DNA of 39,035 nt, taken from Actinomadura logoneensis (GTDB lineage Bacteria > Actinomycetota > Actinomycetes > Streptosporangiales > Streptosporangiaceae). The translations under genes and the position numbers were made by a program. Of the stretch, positions 22,808-32,900 are shown one piece after another. The stretch covers positions 1 to 39,035 of the forward strand of contig NZ_QURH01000177.1 of the NCBI RefSeq assembly GCF_003428695.1. The letters run 5' to 3'. Each line of letters starts with the position of its first letter. Positions within the stretch are counted from its first letter, which is position 1. The notes beneath the pieces were generated by a model. The model was not told the DNA's origin. It was given only the letters and a program-made list of their open reading frames with translations, and did not search any database.

Positions 22808-23518
22808 ATGCGGGGTTTCCGGTCGGCGGGCGTCATGGTGGCCGCGGCTCTCCTCGCAGCGGGATGCGGGGGTTCCGGAAGTAGGGAGCCGACCGCCGCG
22901 ACGACGCCGCCGAAGGTCCATTCGACGGCCCGTCCCACCTGCCTGACGGGCGACTCGGACGGTACCGCCGTCTGGGCGGGAGACACCCAGGTGCTGCTGC
23001 TCGGCTCCGGTTCCAAGGGCATCGTCCTCGCGCCGCAGATCGACGGCAACGCCTGTAGCTGGACGGACGAGATGCACCGGCTCGCCAAGGCCGGGTACCG
23101 GGTCGCGGTCGTCAGCTACGAGGACGACCGGTCGAAGTCGCTTCCGGCGGCGGTGCGGGTGCTGCGCGCGAACGGCGCCGCCAAGGTCGTGCTCATGGGA
23201 GCGTCCGCGGGAGGCGGGCTCGTCGTCGACCAGGCGGGCGGGATCAGCCCCGCGCCGGTCGGCGTCATCGCGGTCAGCCCGGTCGAGGTGTGGCCGCAGC
23301 GGCCGGGACCGGAGGCGTATCGGGGGCCGGTCCTGCTCCTGGAGTCGAAATCCGACCCGAGCGCGCCGCTGAGCGACGTGAAAGCGCTGGTCGGACGGCA
23401 TCCCGGCGGGGCGGAGAGCCTGTACTTCGACGGCGACGACCACGGGTACTCGCTCGTGATGCTCCAGCACAAGGCGCGTCCCGCCATCGACGCGTTCCTC
23501 AAGAAGACTCTGGGATGA
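22808..23518 (+). CDS. Lipoprotein with alpha/beta-hydrolase-like domain
   Basis: A 236-aa secreted lipoprotein. The signal peptide is MRGFRSAGVMVAAALLAAGC, with a lipobox LAAGC at Cys20. A linker rich in Thr and Pro and a hydrolase-like domain follow: SKGIVLAPQIDGNACSWTDE, AAKVVLMGASAGGGLVVDQA (GxSxG-type elbow with Ser), LLLESKSDPSAP (acid region), and GDDHGYSLVM with the probable catalytic His. It is anchored outside the cell membrane and probably cleaves an ester or peptide. Its stop overlaps the ATG of the next gene. Confidence 0.85.
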   Translation: MRGFRSAGVMVAAALLAAGCGGSGSREPTAATTPPKVHSTARPTCLTGDSDGTAVWAGDTQVLLLGSGSKGIVLAPQIDGNACSWTDEMHRLAKAGYRVAVVSYEDDRSKSLPAAVRVLRANGAAKVVLMGASAGGGLVVDQAGGISPAPVGVIAVSPVEVWPQRPGPEAYRGPVLLLESKSDPSAPLSDVKALVGRHPGGAESLYFDGDDHGYSLVMLQHKARPAIDAFLKKTLG

Positions 23519-24150
23519 ACGTGCGTCTCTATCTCTCTTCCTTCCGGACGGGCGACCGTCCGGACCTGCTGCTCGCGCTGTGCGGCGAGCACCGCGACAT
23601 CGCCGTCATCGCCGACGCGCTGGACGCGGAGCCCGAGGAGACGCGGCGGGAAGGCGTCCGACGCGAGATCGCGGCGCTGTCGGAGCTGGGGTTCCACGCG
23701 ACCGAGATCGACCTCCGCGAGTACGCGGGGCCGACGGACGACCTCGCGGACGAACTCGACCGGTTCCCGGCCGTCTGGGTGCGCGGCGGGAACGTGTTCG
23801 CGCTCCGGTACGCCATGGCGGCCAGCGGAGCCGACGTCCTGCTGACGAAGCTGGTCGGCGACGACGCCCTCGTCTACGCCGGTTACAGCGCCGGGGCCTG
23901 CGTCCTCGCGCCCAGCCTGCGCGGACTGGAGGCGTGCGACGACCCGCACGCGGCCCCCGAGACGGTATGGGACGGGCTTGGCGTCCTCGACCACGCGTTC
24001 GTCCCGCACGTCGGCTCCCCCGGCCATCCCGAGTCCGACGTCCTCACCCGGCTCGCACGCGACTACCGCCGGCAAGGCGTCCCGCATCTGGCCCTCCAGG
24101 ACGGTCAGGTGCTCGTGGTGGACGGCGCGGCGACATCGGTCGTCCCCTGA
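23515..24150 (+). CDS. Peptidase S51 (dipeptidase E-like) family protein
   Basis: A 211-aa protein with the Ser nucleophile motif GYSAGACVLA. Preceding it is AVWVRGGNVFALRYAMAASG, the NTFxL-like substrate segment of peptidase E relatives. HVGSPGHPESDVL is the probable His/Glu region. Members cleave Asp-X dipeptides or act as cyanophycinase-like enzymes. The ATG overlaps the upstream TGA (ATGA at 23515-23518), so it is coupled to the lipoprotein gene. The exact substrate is unknown. Confidence 0.85.
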   Translation: MNVRLYLSSFRTGDRPDLLLALCGEHRDIAVIADALDAEPEETRREGVRREIAALSELGFHATEIDLREYAGPTDDLADELDRFPAVWVRGGNVFALRYAMAASGADVLLTKLVGDDALVYAGYSAGACVLAPSLRGLEACDDPHAAPETVWDGLGVLDHAFVPHVGSPGHPESDVLTRLARDYRRQGVPHLALQDGQVLVVDGAATSVVP

Positions 24151-24315
24151 GCCGCCCTCCGAGTCGCCCCTGAGACGCCCCGCGTCGCCTGAGCCGCCGC
24201 GCGTCGCCCCTGAGACGAGTCAGGTCGTGTGAGTCAGATCACGAGAAGGGGTGGCCCCCGAGGACGGCGCGACATACGTTCGTGGAGTCGCACGGTCCTG
24301 AGGGAGTGACGCCGC
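24151..24315. other. Intergenic region with imperfect direct repeats
   Basis: CCTGAGCCGCC and CGCCCCTGAGACG each occur twice between 24149 and 24217 in the same order, giving a two-fold imperfect repeat of about 40 bases. The remainder holds the presumed promoter of the Cox-type operon and a GGGAG ribosome site. Confidence 0.5.
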
Positions 24316-24801
24316 ATGCCACGAATCCGTGTCGAAGTCGACGGGGCGACGTACGAGGACGACGTCGAACCGCGAGTCCTGCTGGTCCACCATCTGCGCG
24401 AACGGCTGGGGAAGGTCGGCACCCCGGTCGGCTGTGACACCGCCAACTGCGGCGCGTGCACCGTCCTGCTGGACGGGCTGAGCGTCAAGAGCTGCTCGGT
24501 GCTGGCCGTCCAGGCGGACGGGCGCTCCGTCACGACCGTCGAGGGGCTGAGCCCGGACGGGTCCGCCGGCCATCCGCTGCAGCGGGCGTTCCACCGCGAG
24601 CACGCGCTCCAGTGCGGGTACTGCACGCCGGGCATGATCATGGCGTCGCTCGACCTGCTGCGCGACAACCCCGACCCGTCCGAGGAGGAGGTCCGGGAGG
24701 GCCTGGAGGGCAACCTGTGCCGCTGCACGGGGTACCAGAACATCGTGCGGGCCGTGCGGAGCGCGGCGGCCGAGGCGCGTACAGGCGAGGTGGCGCCGTG
24801 A
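24316..24801 (+). CDS. coxS: Molybdenum hydroxylase small (2Fe-2S) subunit, CoxS-like
   Basis: A 161-aa electron-transfer subunit with two [2Fe-2S] clusters. The plant-type cluster uses Cys40, 45, 48 and 60 ([16 protein letters not shown]). The second uses Cys100, 103, 135 and 137 ([11 protein letters not shown] and [10 protein letters not shown]). It passes electrons from the molybdenum site in CoxL to FAD in CoxM. First gene of an S-L-M operon; its stop overlaps the GTG of the large subunit. Confidence 0.95.
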   Translation: MPRIRVEVDGATYEDDVEPRVLLVHHLRERLGKVGTPVGCDTANCGACTVLLDGLSVKSCSVLAVQADGRSVTTVEGLSPDGSAGHPLQRAFHREHALQCGYCTPGMIMASLDLLRDNPDPSEEEVREGLEGNLCRCTGYQNIVRAVRSAAAEARTGEVAP

Positions 24802-27149
24802 CCGAGATCGGGCACGCCAGGCCCCGCGCCGAGGACGCGCGCCTGGTCACCGGTCGGACGCGCTGGACCGACAACCTCACCCCCGCCGGGACGCTGCACG
24901 TCGCGTACCTGCGCAGTCCGCACGCGCACGCCCGGATCGACCGCGTCGACGTCGAGGCGGCCAGGCGCCGGCCGAACGTCGTCGCCGTCCTCACCGGGAA
25001 GGACCTCGCCGAGGAGCAGGGCGCGCTGCCCTGCGCGTGGCAGGTCACCGAGGACATGAAGCTGCCCGCGCACCCGCCGATGGCCGTGGACGAGGTGCGC
25101 TACGCGGGCGAGCCCGTCGCGTGCGTGGTCGCGCGCGACCGGTACTCGGCGGCCGACGCGCTGGAGGACATCGACGTCGACTACTCGCCGCTGCCCGTCG
25201 TGCTCGACATGGAGCGGGCCGTCGAGGACGGCGCGGACCTCGTCCACTCCGACCTCGGCACGAACGCGTCCTACACGTGGGTGTTCGAGCAGGGCGACCT
25301 GGACGCGGCGATGCGCGACGCGCCCGTGCTGCTGGAGCGCCGGTTCGTCCAGCAGCGGCTCATCCCGACCGCGATGGAGCCGCGCGCGGTCCTCTGCGAG
25401 CCGGACGGCTCGGGTCCGAACATGGACTTCACGCTGTACTCCTCCACGCAGATCCCGCACATCCTGCGGCTGATGCTGGCGGTGGTCACCGAGATCCCCG
25501 AGCACCGCATCCGCGTCGTCGCGCCGGACGTCGGCGGCGGGTTCGGCTCGAAGCTCCAGGTGTACGGCGAGGAGGTGCTCGCGCTGCTGCTCGCGCGGCG
25601 GCTCGGCCGCCCGGTGAAGTGGACCGAGTCGCGCAGCGAGGGCAACATGGCCGTCCACCACGGCCGCGACCAGGTCCAGAAGGTGACGCTCGCCGCCGAC
25701 CGCGACGGGACGCTCCGGGGCCTCAAGGTCGAGCTGCTGGCGGACATGGGCGCGTACCTGATGCTGGTGACGCCCGGCGTCCCGCTGCTCGGGGCGTTCA
25801 TGTTCAACGGCATCTACAAGATGGACGCCTACTCCTTCACCTGCACGGGCGTGTTCACGAACAAGACGCCGACCGACGCCTACCGGGGCGCGGGACGTCC
25901 CGAGGCGACGTTCGCGATCGAGCGGCTGATGGACGAGCTGGCCGCCGAGATCGGCGTGGACCCGGTCGAGGTGCGCCGCCGCAACTGGATCACGCACGAG
26001 GAGTTCCCCTACGACACGATCGCGGGTCTCACCTACGACACGGGCAACTACGAGGCCGCGACGGAGAAGGCGCTCGCGCTGTTCGAGTACGACAAGCTGC
26101 GCGCCGAGCAGCACGACCGGCGCGAGCGGCGCGACCCGGTGCAGCTCGGCATCGGCGTCTCGACCTACACCGAGATGTGCGGGCTCGCGCCGTCCCGGGT
26201 GCTCGGCTCGCTGTCGTACGGCGCGGGCGGCTGGGAGCACGCCTCGGTGCGGCTCCTGCCGTCCGGGAAGGTCGAGGTCGTCACCGGGTCGTCCGCGCAC
26301 GGGCAGGGCCACGAGACCGCGTGGGCGCAGATCGCGGCGGACCGGCTCGGCGTCCCGTTCGAGGACGTGCGGGTGCTGCACGGCGACACCGCCGTGTCGC
26401 CCAAGGGCATGGACACCTACGGGTCGCGGTCGCTCGCGGTCGGCGGCGTCGCGCTCTACCGCGCCTGCGACAAGGTCGTGGACAAGGCGCGGACGATCGC
26501 CGCGCACATGCTGGAGGCGTCCGAGGACGACCTGGAGTTCGGCGGCGGCCGGTTCAGCGTCCGGGGCGTCGAGGCGGCCGGCCTGTCGATCCAGGAGGTC
26601 ACGCAGGCCGCGTTCGCCGCGCACGACCTGCCGGACGGCGTCGAACCGTCGCTCGACTCCGACGTCACCCACGATCCGGAGAACTTCTCGTTCCCGCACG
26701 GCACCCACCTGTGCGCGGTCGAGATCGACACCGAGACCGGCTTCACGAAGATCCGCAGGTACGTGGCCGTGGACGACGTCGGCAACGTCGTGAACCCGCT
26801 CATCGTGGAGGGGCAGGTGCACGGCGGACTCGCCCAGGGCATCGCGCAGGCCCTCTACGAGGAGGCCGTGTACGACGCGGACGGCAACCTCACGACGACC
26901 ACGATGGCCGACTACCTCGTGCCGTCGGCGGCGGACCTGCCGTCCTTCACCACCGACCGCACCGAGACCCCGGCCGCCGGGAACCCCCTCGGAGTGAAGG
27001 GCGTGGGCGAGGCGGGCACGATCGCCTCCACCCCGGCCGTGGTGAACGCGATCGTGGACGCGCTGCGCCCGTACGGCGTCCGCGACGTCCCGATGCCCTG
27101 CACACCCGAACGCGTCTGGACGGCGCTGCGCGAGGGAGGCGCCCGGTGA
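24798..27149 (+). CDS. coxL: Molybdenum hydroxylase large subunit, CoxL-like (form II type)
   Basis: A 783-aa Mo-cytosine dinucleotide-binding subunit. Visible are [14 protein letters not shown] near residue 250, the active-site loop [20 protein letters not shown] near residue 360, and [20 protein letters not shown] near residue 735 with the catalytic Glu. True aerobic CO dehydrogenase (form I) has AYxCSFR in the active-site loop. AYRGAGR marks the form II group, whose substrate is often not CO. GTG start overlaps the coxS stop. The enzyme hydroxylates an unidentified substrate using water as oxygen source. Confidence 0.93.
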   Translation: MTEIGHARPRAEDARLVTGRTRWTDNLTPAGTLHVAYLRSPHAHARIDRVDVEAARRRPNVVAVLTGKDLAEEQGALPCAWQVTEDMKLPAHPPMAVDEVRYAGEPVACVVARDRYSAADALEDIDVDYSPLPVVLDMERAVEDGADLVHSDLGTNASYTWVFEQGDLDAAMRDAPVLLERRFVQQRLIPTAMEPRAVLCEPDGSGPNMDFTLYSSTQIPHILRLMLAVVTEIPEHRIRVVAPDVGGGFGSKLQVYGEEVLALLLARRLGRPVKWTESRSEGNMAVHHGRDQVQKVTLAADRDGTLRGLKVELLADMGAYLMLVTPGVPLLGAFMFNGIYKMDAYSFTCTGVFTNKTPTDAYRGAGRPEATFAIERLMDELAAEIGVDPVEVRRRNWITHEEFPYDTIAGLTYDTGNYEAATEKALALFEYDKLRAEQHDRRERRDPVQLGIGVSTYTEMCGLAPSRVLGSLSYGAGGWEHASVRLLPSGKVEVVTGSSAHGQGHETAWAQIAADRLGVPFEDVRVLHGDTAVSPKGMDTYGSRSLAVGGVALYRACDKVVDKARTIAAHMLEASEDDLEFGGGRFSVRGVEAAGLSIQEVTQAAFAAHDLPDGVEPSLDSDVTHDPENFSFPHGTHLCAVEIDTETGFTKIRRYVAVDDVGNVVNPLIVEGQVHGGLAQGIAQALYEEAVYDADGNLTTTTMADYLVPSAADLPSFTTDRTETPAAGNPLGVKGVGEAGTIASTPAVVNAIVDALRPYGVRDVPMPCTPERVWTALREGGAR

Positions 27150-28009
27150 TCCCCCCGACCTTCGAGTACCTCCGTCCGCGGACGCCGGACGAGGCCGTCC
27201 GGATGCTCGCGGACGCGGGCGAGGACGCCAAGGTCCTGGCCGGCGGGCAGTCGCTCATGCCGCTGCTGCGGCTGCGCCTCGCTTATCCCGAGGCCCTGGT
27301 GGACCTCGACCGGATCGCGGAGCTGCGCGAGATCCGCGACGACGGCGACGCGATCGTGATCGGCGCGACCGCGACGCACCACCAGGTGGTGCGCGATCCG
27401 CTCGTCCGCGAGCACGCGCCGCTGGTCGCCGCCGCGACCGCGACCGTCGCCGACCCGGCCGTCCGGCACCGCGGCACGTTCGGCGGCTCCCTCGCGCACG
27501 CCGACCCCGCCGGGGACCTGCCCGCCGTCGCGCTCGCGCTCGACGCCGTGCTCCTCGCGCGGTCGGCGTCCGGCGGCGAGCGCGAGATCCCGGCGCGCGA
27601 GTTCTTCGCGGACTGGATGACCACGGCGCTCGAACCGGACGAACTGCTGACCGGCGTCCGCATCCCTAAGGCCGGCGGGCCGGGCTGGGGCTTCCGCTAC
27701 GAGAAGTTCCACCGGACGGCGCAGGCGTGGGCGATCGTCGGCGTCGCGTGCGCGGTGCGGCGCGTCCAGGGCGCGGTGGAGGACGTCAGGATCGGGCTCA
27801 CCAACATGGGCCCGGTGCCGGTCCGCGCGTCCGCCGTCGAGGAGCGGCTCGCCGGGAGCACCCTCTCGGACGGCGCGCTGCGCGAGGCGTCCGACCATGC
27901 CGCCGAAGGCACCGAACCCCCGTCCGACCTGCACGGATCCGCCGAGTACCGCAGTCATCTGGCCCGCGTCCTGACCCGCCGCGCGCTCACCGCCGCGACC
28001 GCCCGCTGA
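27146..28009 (+). CDS. coxM: Molybdenum hydroxylase FAD subunit, CoxM-like
   Basis: A 287-aa FAD-binding subunit: EYLRPRTPDEAVRMLADAGE, the FAD pyrophosphate loop VLAGGQSLMPLLRLRLAYPE, the second FAD motif RHRGTFGGSLAHADPAGDLP, and the CO dehydrogenase flavoprotein C-terminal domain (WGFRYEKFHRTAQAWAIVGV). GTG start overlaps the coxL stop. No XdhC-type or CoxD/E/F maturation genes are in the window. Confidence 0.94.
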   Translation: MIPPTFEYLRPRTPDEAVRMLADAGEDAKVLAGGQSLMPLLRLRLAYPEALVDLDRIAELREIRDDGDAIVIGATATHHQVVRDPLVREHAPLVAAATATVADPAVRHRGTFGGSLAHADPAGDLPAVALALDAVLLARSASGGEREIPAREFFADWMTTALEPDELLTGVRIPKAGGPGWGFRYEKFHRTAQAWAIVGVACAVRRVQGAVEDVRIGLTNMGPVPVRASAVEERLAGSTLSDGALREASDHAAEGTEPPSDLHGSAEYRSHLARVLTRRALTAATAR

Positions 28010-28019
28010 CGGGACCCGC

Positions 28020-28059
28020 GACGCGCGGCCGGGCTGCCCCGCCCTCCCGGCCGCGCGTC
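28020..28059 (+). terminator. Hairpin after coxM
   Basis: A perfect 14-bp stem (28020-28033 with 28046-28059) and a 12-base loop, beginning 11 bases after the coxM stop and 74 bases before coxG. It may terminate the operon or lower coxG expression. Confidence 0.75.
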
Positions 28060-28133
28060 CCCCGGTTGGCGGGCGACGCCCGGAGGAACGTAGGGTCACG
28101 TCGACCCCCGGACGAGAGAAGGACCCGAAGAAC

Positions 28134-29114
28134 ATGGAGCTCGACCACGAATTCACCGTCCCCGTCCCGGTGGAGCGTGCCTGGTCGGTGCTGCTCGACG
28201 TGGAGCGCGTCGCGCTGTGCATGCCCGGCGCGACCCTCGACTCCGCCGCGGACGAGGAGTACCAGGGACGGCTCCGGGTGCGGGTCGGCGCGATGACGAT
28301 CACCTACCGCGGCGTCGCGCGGATCGTCGTGGCGGACGAGGGCTCCCGGTCCCTCACGATCGACGCGCGCGGCAAGGAGGCGCGCGGCTCGGGCACCGCC
28401 AACGCCACCGTCCAGGCGAGGCTGCACGACGAGGACGGCACGACGCGGGTGACCGTCCGCACCAAGCTGAACGTGACGGGCCGTCCGGCGCAGTTCGGCC
28501 GGAACATCCTGTCCGAGGTCGGCGGCCGTCTCATCGACCGGTTCGCCAAGGCCCTCGCCGAGGAGCTGGAGGCGTCCGAGGCGTCCGACGCGACCGCCTC
28601 GGCGGACCGCGCCGCCGAGAGCCGCGCCGCCGAAGGCCGGGCCGCCGAGACCTCGCGTCCGCGCGGTGGCGGCGAGCAGCCCGGAACGTCCGCGGCCGAG
28701 GCGCGTGCCGAGCAGCCTCCGGTCCCGACCGTCCCGCGTCCGCGCCCGGTGAGCCCCCTCGAACAGCTCTCCCCGGAGACCACCGACGCCCCGCACCCGC
28801 AGGACGCGGCCGACGAGCACGGCACGGCGAACGGCCGTCCCGAAGCGAACGAGCAGCACGCAGCAGGCGGTCGGGGCACGGCAGACGGTCAGGACGCGGC
28901 AGACGGTCAGGACACGACAGACGGTCAGGACGCGGCAGACGGTCAGGATGCGGCGCCCGCGCCGGTGACGCGGATCCACCCGCGCCGCGAGGACGACGCG
29001 ATCGACCTCCTGGAGGTCGCCGGGCCGTCCCTGGTCAAGCGCGCGGTCCCCGCCGCCGGAGCCGTCGCGTTCCTCCTGGCGATCCTCTACGTGCTCCGCC
29101 GTCGCCGCCGCTGA
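28134..29114 (+). CDS. coxG: CoxG-like SRPBCC protein with low-complexity linker and membrane anchor
   Basis: A 326-aa protein. Residues 1-145 form the CoxG/SRPBCC domain (MELDHEFTVPVPVERAWSVL, ERVALCMPGATLDSA, RPAQFGRNILSEVGGRLIDR). A long Ala/Glu/Pro-rich linker follows, including four tandem DGQDAA-type units. Then comes a basic segment and a C-terminal membrane helix (AVPAAGAVAFLLAILYVLRR) ending RRRR. CoxG is thought to recruit the hydroxylase to the membrane, which the anchor fits. Preceded by GAAGGACCCGAAG as ribosome site. Confidence 0.9.
   Translation: MELDHEFTVPVPVERAWSVLLDVERVALCMPGATLDSAADEEYQGRLRVRVGAMTITYRGVARIVVADEGSRSLTIDARGKEARGSGTANATVQARLHDEDGTTRVTVRTKLNVTGRPAQFGRNILSEVGGRLIDRFAKALAEELEASEASDATASADRAAESRAAEGRAAETSRPRGGGEQPGTSAAEARAEQPPVPTVPRPRPVSPLEQLSPETTDAPHPQDAADEHGTANGRPEANEQHAAGGRGTADGQDAADGQDTTDGQDAADGQDAAPAPVTRIHPRREDDAIDLLEVAGPSLVKRAVPAAGAVAFLLAILYVLRRRRR
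28883..28954 (+). repeat. 18-bp tandem repeat within coxG
   Basis: Four units of 18 bases (consensus AGACGGTCAGGACGCGGC) encode DGQDAA, DGQDTT, DGQDAA and DGQDAA in frame. Such a repeat can change copy number without breaking the frame. Confidence 0.9.
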
Positions 29115-29237
29115 CCCACCACCGGCTCGCGCGCGACAAGACGCATCACGATCGGAACACCAAGGGACGGTCAATGATCGCCCGCGTGCCGGTGGGGACA
29201 TTGGCGGTGCGCGGGCGGATTCCGGTCGGCTTGGCGT

Positions 29238-29972
29238 GTGCACACCCTCACCGAAGGACGGCCGGACGGCCCGGCGCTCCCCCGCGACTCCTGGTGGTAC
29301 CGCGAGCGGCGCGCGATCCTCTCGCGCGAGCTGCACCGGCTCGGCCCGCCCGGACGGGCCGCGCACCTCGGCTCCGCCGACGGCGCCGACGCGCTCCACC
29401 TGCACCGGCACGGCTGGCGGACCACCGCGCTCGTCACAGACCCGGCCGCCGTGCCCGCCGTCCGCGCGTCCGGCGTGGCGGCGGTGGCGGGCGACCCGTG
29501 CTACCTCCCGCTGCCGACCGGCGCGTTCGACCTCGCGGTCGCGTTCGACCTGCTCGCGCGCGTGGAGGACGACCACCGCGCCGCCGCCGAGATCGCGCGG
29601 GTGCTGCGTCCCGGCGGCACGGCTCTGATCGCGGTCCCGCAGGACATGCGGCTGTGGTCGGCCCACGACCTGGCCTGCGGCCACGTCCGCCGGTACACGC
29701 GGGACATGTTCTGCGCGCTGCTCGCCGGCGCGGGCCTGGCCATCGACCGGCTGTGGAACTGGAACGTGCTGCTCCGGCCGCTCGCCCGCCTGCGCCGCCA
29801 CCAGGTCACGGGCTGGGAGACCCGGCAGCGCCGCCCGGCCGCCGACCGGCTCCTCGGCTGGATCGTCCAGGCCGAGGACCTGCTGCCGGTGCGGTCGCTG
29901 TCCGGCACGACGCTGATCGCCCGCGCGCACCGTCCGGCGGACGACCGGGAGCCGCCCGCCGCCGGGCAATGA
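29238..29972 (+). CDS. Class I SAM-dependent methyltransferase
   Basis: A 244-aa protein. The SAM motif I region is AAHLGSADGADALHLHRHGW, less standard than GxGxG. FDLAVAFDLLARVEDDHRAA and EIARVLRPGGTALIAVPQDM are the typical later motifs of the Methyltransf_11 type. DLACGHVRRYTRDMFCALLA resembles the HVRxYT segment of methyltransferases acting on sugars or polyprenyl intermediates. Start GTG 29238 has only a weak ribosome site. The neighbouring cell-wall glycosyltransferase suggests an envelope role, but this is a guess. Confidence 0.78.
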   Translation: MHTLTEGRPDGPALPRDSWWYRERRAILSRELHRLGPPGRAAHLGSADGADALHLHRHGWRTTALVTDPAAVPAVRASGVAAVAGDPCYLPLPTGAFDLAVAFDLLARVEDDHRAAAEIARVLRPGGTALIAVPQDMRLWSAHDLACGHVRRYTRDMFCALLAGAGLAIDRLWNWNVLLRPLARLRRHQVTGWETRQRRPAADRLLGWIVQAEDLLPVRSLSGTTLIARAHRPADDREPPAAGQ

Positions 29973-29996
29973 GCGCCAGGCCGCAGCCCAGCGCCG

Positions 29997-32900
29997 TCAG
30001 GCGCCGGAGCCCTCCGAAACCCCGGCCTTCCTCGCCGGGGTGCTGAGCAGGCGGTCCACGGCGCGTCCGGCGGCGCGGCCGTCGTCGTACGGGCAGTACC
30101 TGGCGCGGAAGGCCGTGTACGCGTCGGCGTACGGAGCGCAGGCGGCCTCGATGTCCTCCAGGGCCGCGGCGACCTCCGCGGACGTCCGCACGACCGGCCC
30201 GGGCGCCTCGGCCTCGAAGTCGAGGTAGAAGCCCCGGACGGTGTCGCGGTAGCTCTCCAGGTCGTAGGCGTAGAAGACCATCGGACGGCCCATCACCGCG
30301 AAGTCGAACATCGCCGACGAGTAGTCGGTGACCAGGACGTCCGCCGCGAGGTACAGTTCGGCGATCTCGCCGTACCGGGACACGTCGATGACGAACCCGT
30401 CGGAGTCCGACCACGACCGGTCGGTGATCAGGTAGTGCGCGCGGACGAGCACGACGTGGTCGTCGCCGAGCCGTTCGCGCAGCAGCGCCAGGTCGAGTTC
30501 CAGGGAGAACGCGCGGCGGCCGGGCGCGAGGTGGTGGTCGTCCCGCCACGTCGGCGCGTACAGCACGACCCTCCTGCCGTCCGGCACGCCGAGCCGTTCC
30601 CGGACGCGCCGTCCGACGGACGCGGCGCCCGGCGCGGTCAGGATGTCGTTGCGCGGATACCCGCTCTCCAGGATCTCGCCGTCGTACCGGAACGCGCGGC
30701 GCATGATCGGGGTGGTGAACGGGTTCGGCGAGATCAGCACGTCCCAGCGCGGGACCTCGCGCTCCATCCACTCCAGCGTCTCGGTCCGCTTGTACGGCAT
30801 GTCGCGCAGGTCGTGGGCGAGCTTCTTCAGCGGCGTCCCGTGCCAGGTCTGCAGGTAGGTCTGGCCCTCGCGCTTGACGAACCACGGCAACTGGCCGTAG
30901 TTCCCGACGATCCAGCGCGCCCGCGCCAGAGCCTCGTAGTGCTCGCGGCTCTCCATCAGCACGGCACGGGCCCCTTCCGGAACCTCGAACCGCCCGTCGC
31001 GGGTCACCCACACGCACTCGATGTCCGGACGCCTGCGCCGCAGCTCCTCGAAGACCGCACGCGGGCTGCAGGAGTACTGGGCGCCCTCGTAGGAGTCGAA
31101 GACGGCCAGGTCACGGAGGGGGAGCTCGCGCATCCGCGGGTACTCGTCCTCCTGGATGCGCCGCTGCGCGTAGGGGCCGCGCACGTCGTCGGGCAGCGCC
31201 GTCCGGATGTTGAGCGCCAGCGCGTCGCCCTGGTGCAGCCCGAGCGCCACCTCGTGCGGCCCGAGGACCCTCGGGTCCGGGAGTCCGGCGATCGCCGAGC
31301 GCTCGACCACGACCATGGTCTCGCCGACCTCGGAGCCGACGACCAGGTCCCACAGGCCGCTGCCGAGCGGGAGCAGGGTCCCGAACAGCGGCATCCGCGC
31401 GGGGGTCAGCTCCGCCCGGAACACGCGGCCGTCCCAGGTCAGCGGCACGCGGTACTCCTCGCTCGACCGCCTGCGCCGGACGATCAGCTCGTCCGGGACG
31501 GGTCCGGGCGACATCTCGCCGGTGAGCACGAGCCGGTCGCGGTCCGCCCACCGGACGCCGGTGACCACCGGGCGCCGGAACCGCTCGACGCCCCGCAGGT
31601 TGCCGTACCGCGTCCGGGTGAGCGCGAAGTCCTGCGTCCCGATCGCGTAGCGCGCCTCGCCCACCCCGTCGGCGAACGCCAGCCGGACCGGCCTGTCGGC
31701 CCCGCACAGCCGGAACTCCCAGCTCACGCCGTCGCCGATGCGGGTCGCGCGGGCCACCCGGTCCTCGGCGCACGGGTCGGACAGCAGCTCGTCCAGGGGC
31801 AGCTCGACGGTGAACCGCAGCCCGCCGTCCGCCGGGCGGACGTCGCGGGCGGGCCTCTCCACCTGCCCCTGCCCGTACTGCCGCCGCGCCTGGACGACCG
31901 GGGCCGTCCCGAGGTCCGCGTTCGTCCACCCTTCGAGCCGCAACACGCGCCCCTGGCCGGGCGTGAGCACGGACGCGTCGCCTCCGGGGCGCGCGGCGGT
32001 GGCGGCCGCGTGGCCACCGGCGGTCCCGGGTTCGGGCGTCGTTCCGTGGGCGAGGACGAGGGCGCGCTCGCGCTTCACCTGGAGGAGGAACCCTTCCGGG
32101 TCGGCGCACGGAAGGATCTTGACGTGCTCGGCGACCCGCCGCGCGGGCGCCCAGCCCGCGCGCGGCAGCCGGGGCGACCCGGCGCGCTGCTCGCCGTGCC
32201 TGCCCTGGGCGTCCACGCCGATGTGCAGGTCCCAGGTGCGGCTGCGCCAGCGCCCGACCCTGAGCTCGGCCGGATCGACGACCACGGTGAAGCCCGAGTG
32301 GTCGTAGCTCACCGCCGACTGCCCGGACTGCGCGGTCACGTCCGGCCGGACGACCCGCTCGACCCGCAGGTCGATCCGCCGCCGGCCGCCCCGCTCCTGC
32401 AGCCAGACCCGAATCCGCTGCGCGCGCGGGGAGTCGGCCGCGATGCGCGAGAAGTGGGCGTGCCCGTCGATGCGCAGCCGCCCGTCCTCCTGCCAGCGCA
32501 CGTCGTCCACGAAGGCCCAGAGCCGCAGCTCGGCGGTGATGTCGTACATCTCGTCCGGGATGCCGCGCGCCTCGTCCCCGAAGTACGGGTAGCGCAGGTA
32601 CCAGCGGTGCCGGAACCGCCCGCGCCGGACGGTCTCCGCGTGCCGGTCGCCGTTCTTCTCGAACCGCATGACCTCCAGCAGCTCCGGGACCATCCGGCGT
32701 TCCAGCAGGTGCAGCCGGAGGCGCTTGCGCATCGGCAGCAACGCGCGGGCGGCGGGCGCGGCGTCCCTCAGGCAGCCGGCGCCGAGGTCCAGGATGCGCT
32801 CGCGCTCGTCGTCGGTCGCGAGCAGCAGGTTCTCGGTGAGGACGCCGAGGTCCACGTCCAGCGCGTACCGGTCGTAGGCGGCCTTGAGGCGCGGGTCGTG

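Noticed and set aside
24234..26822. Very long minus-strand ORF (862 aa) opposite coxS-coxL
   Set aside because: His/Arg/Val-rich shadow of the high-GC coding strand; the plus strand carries complete family motifs.
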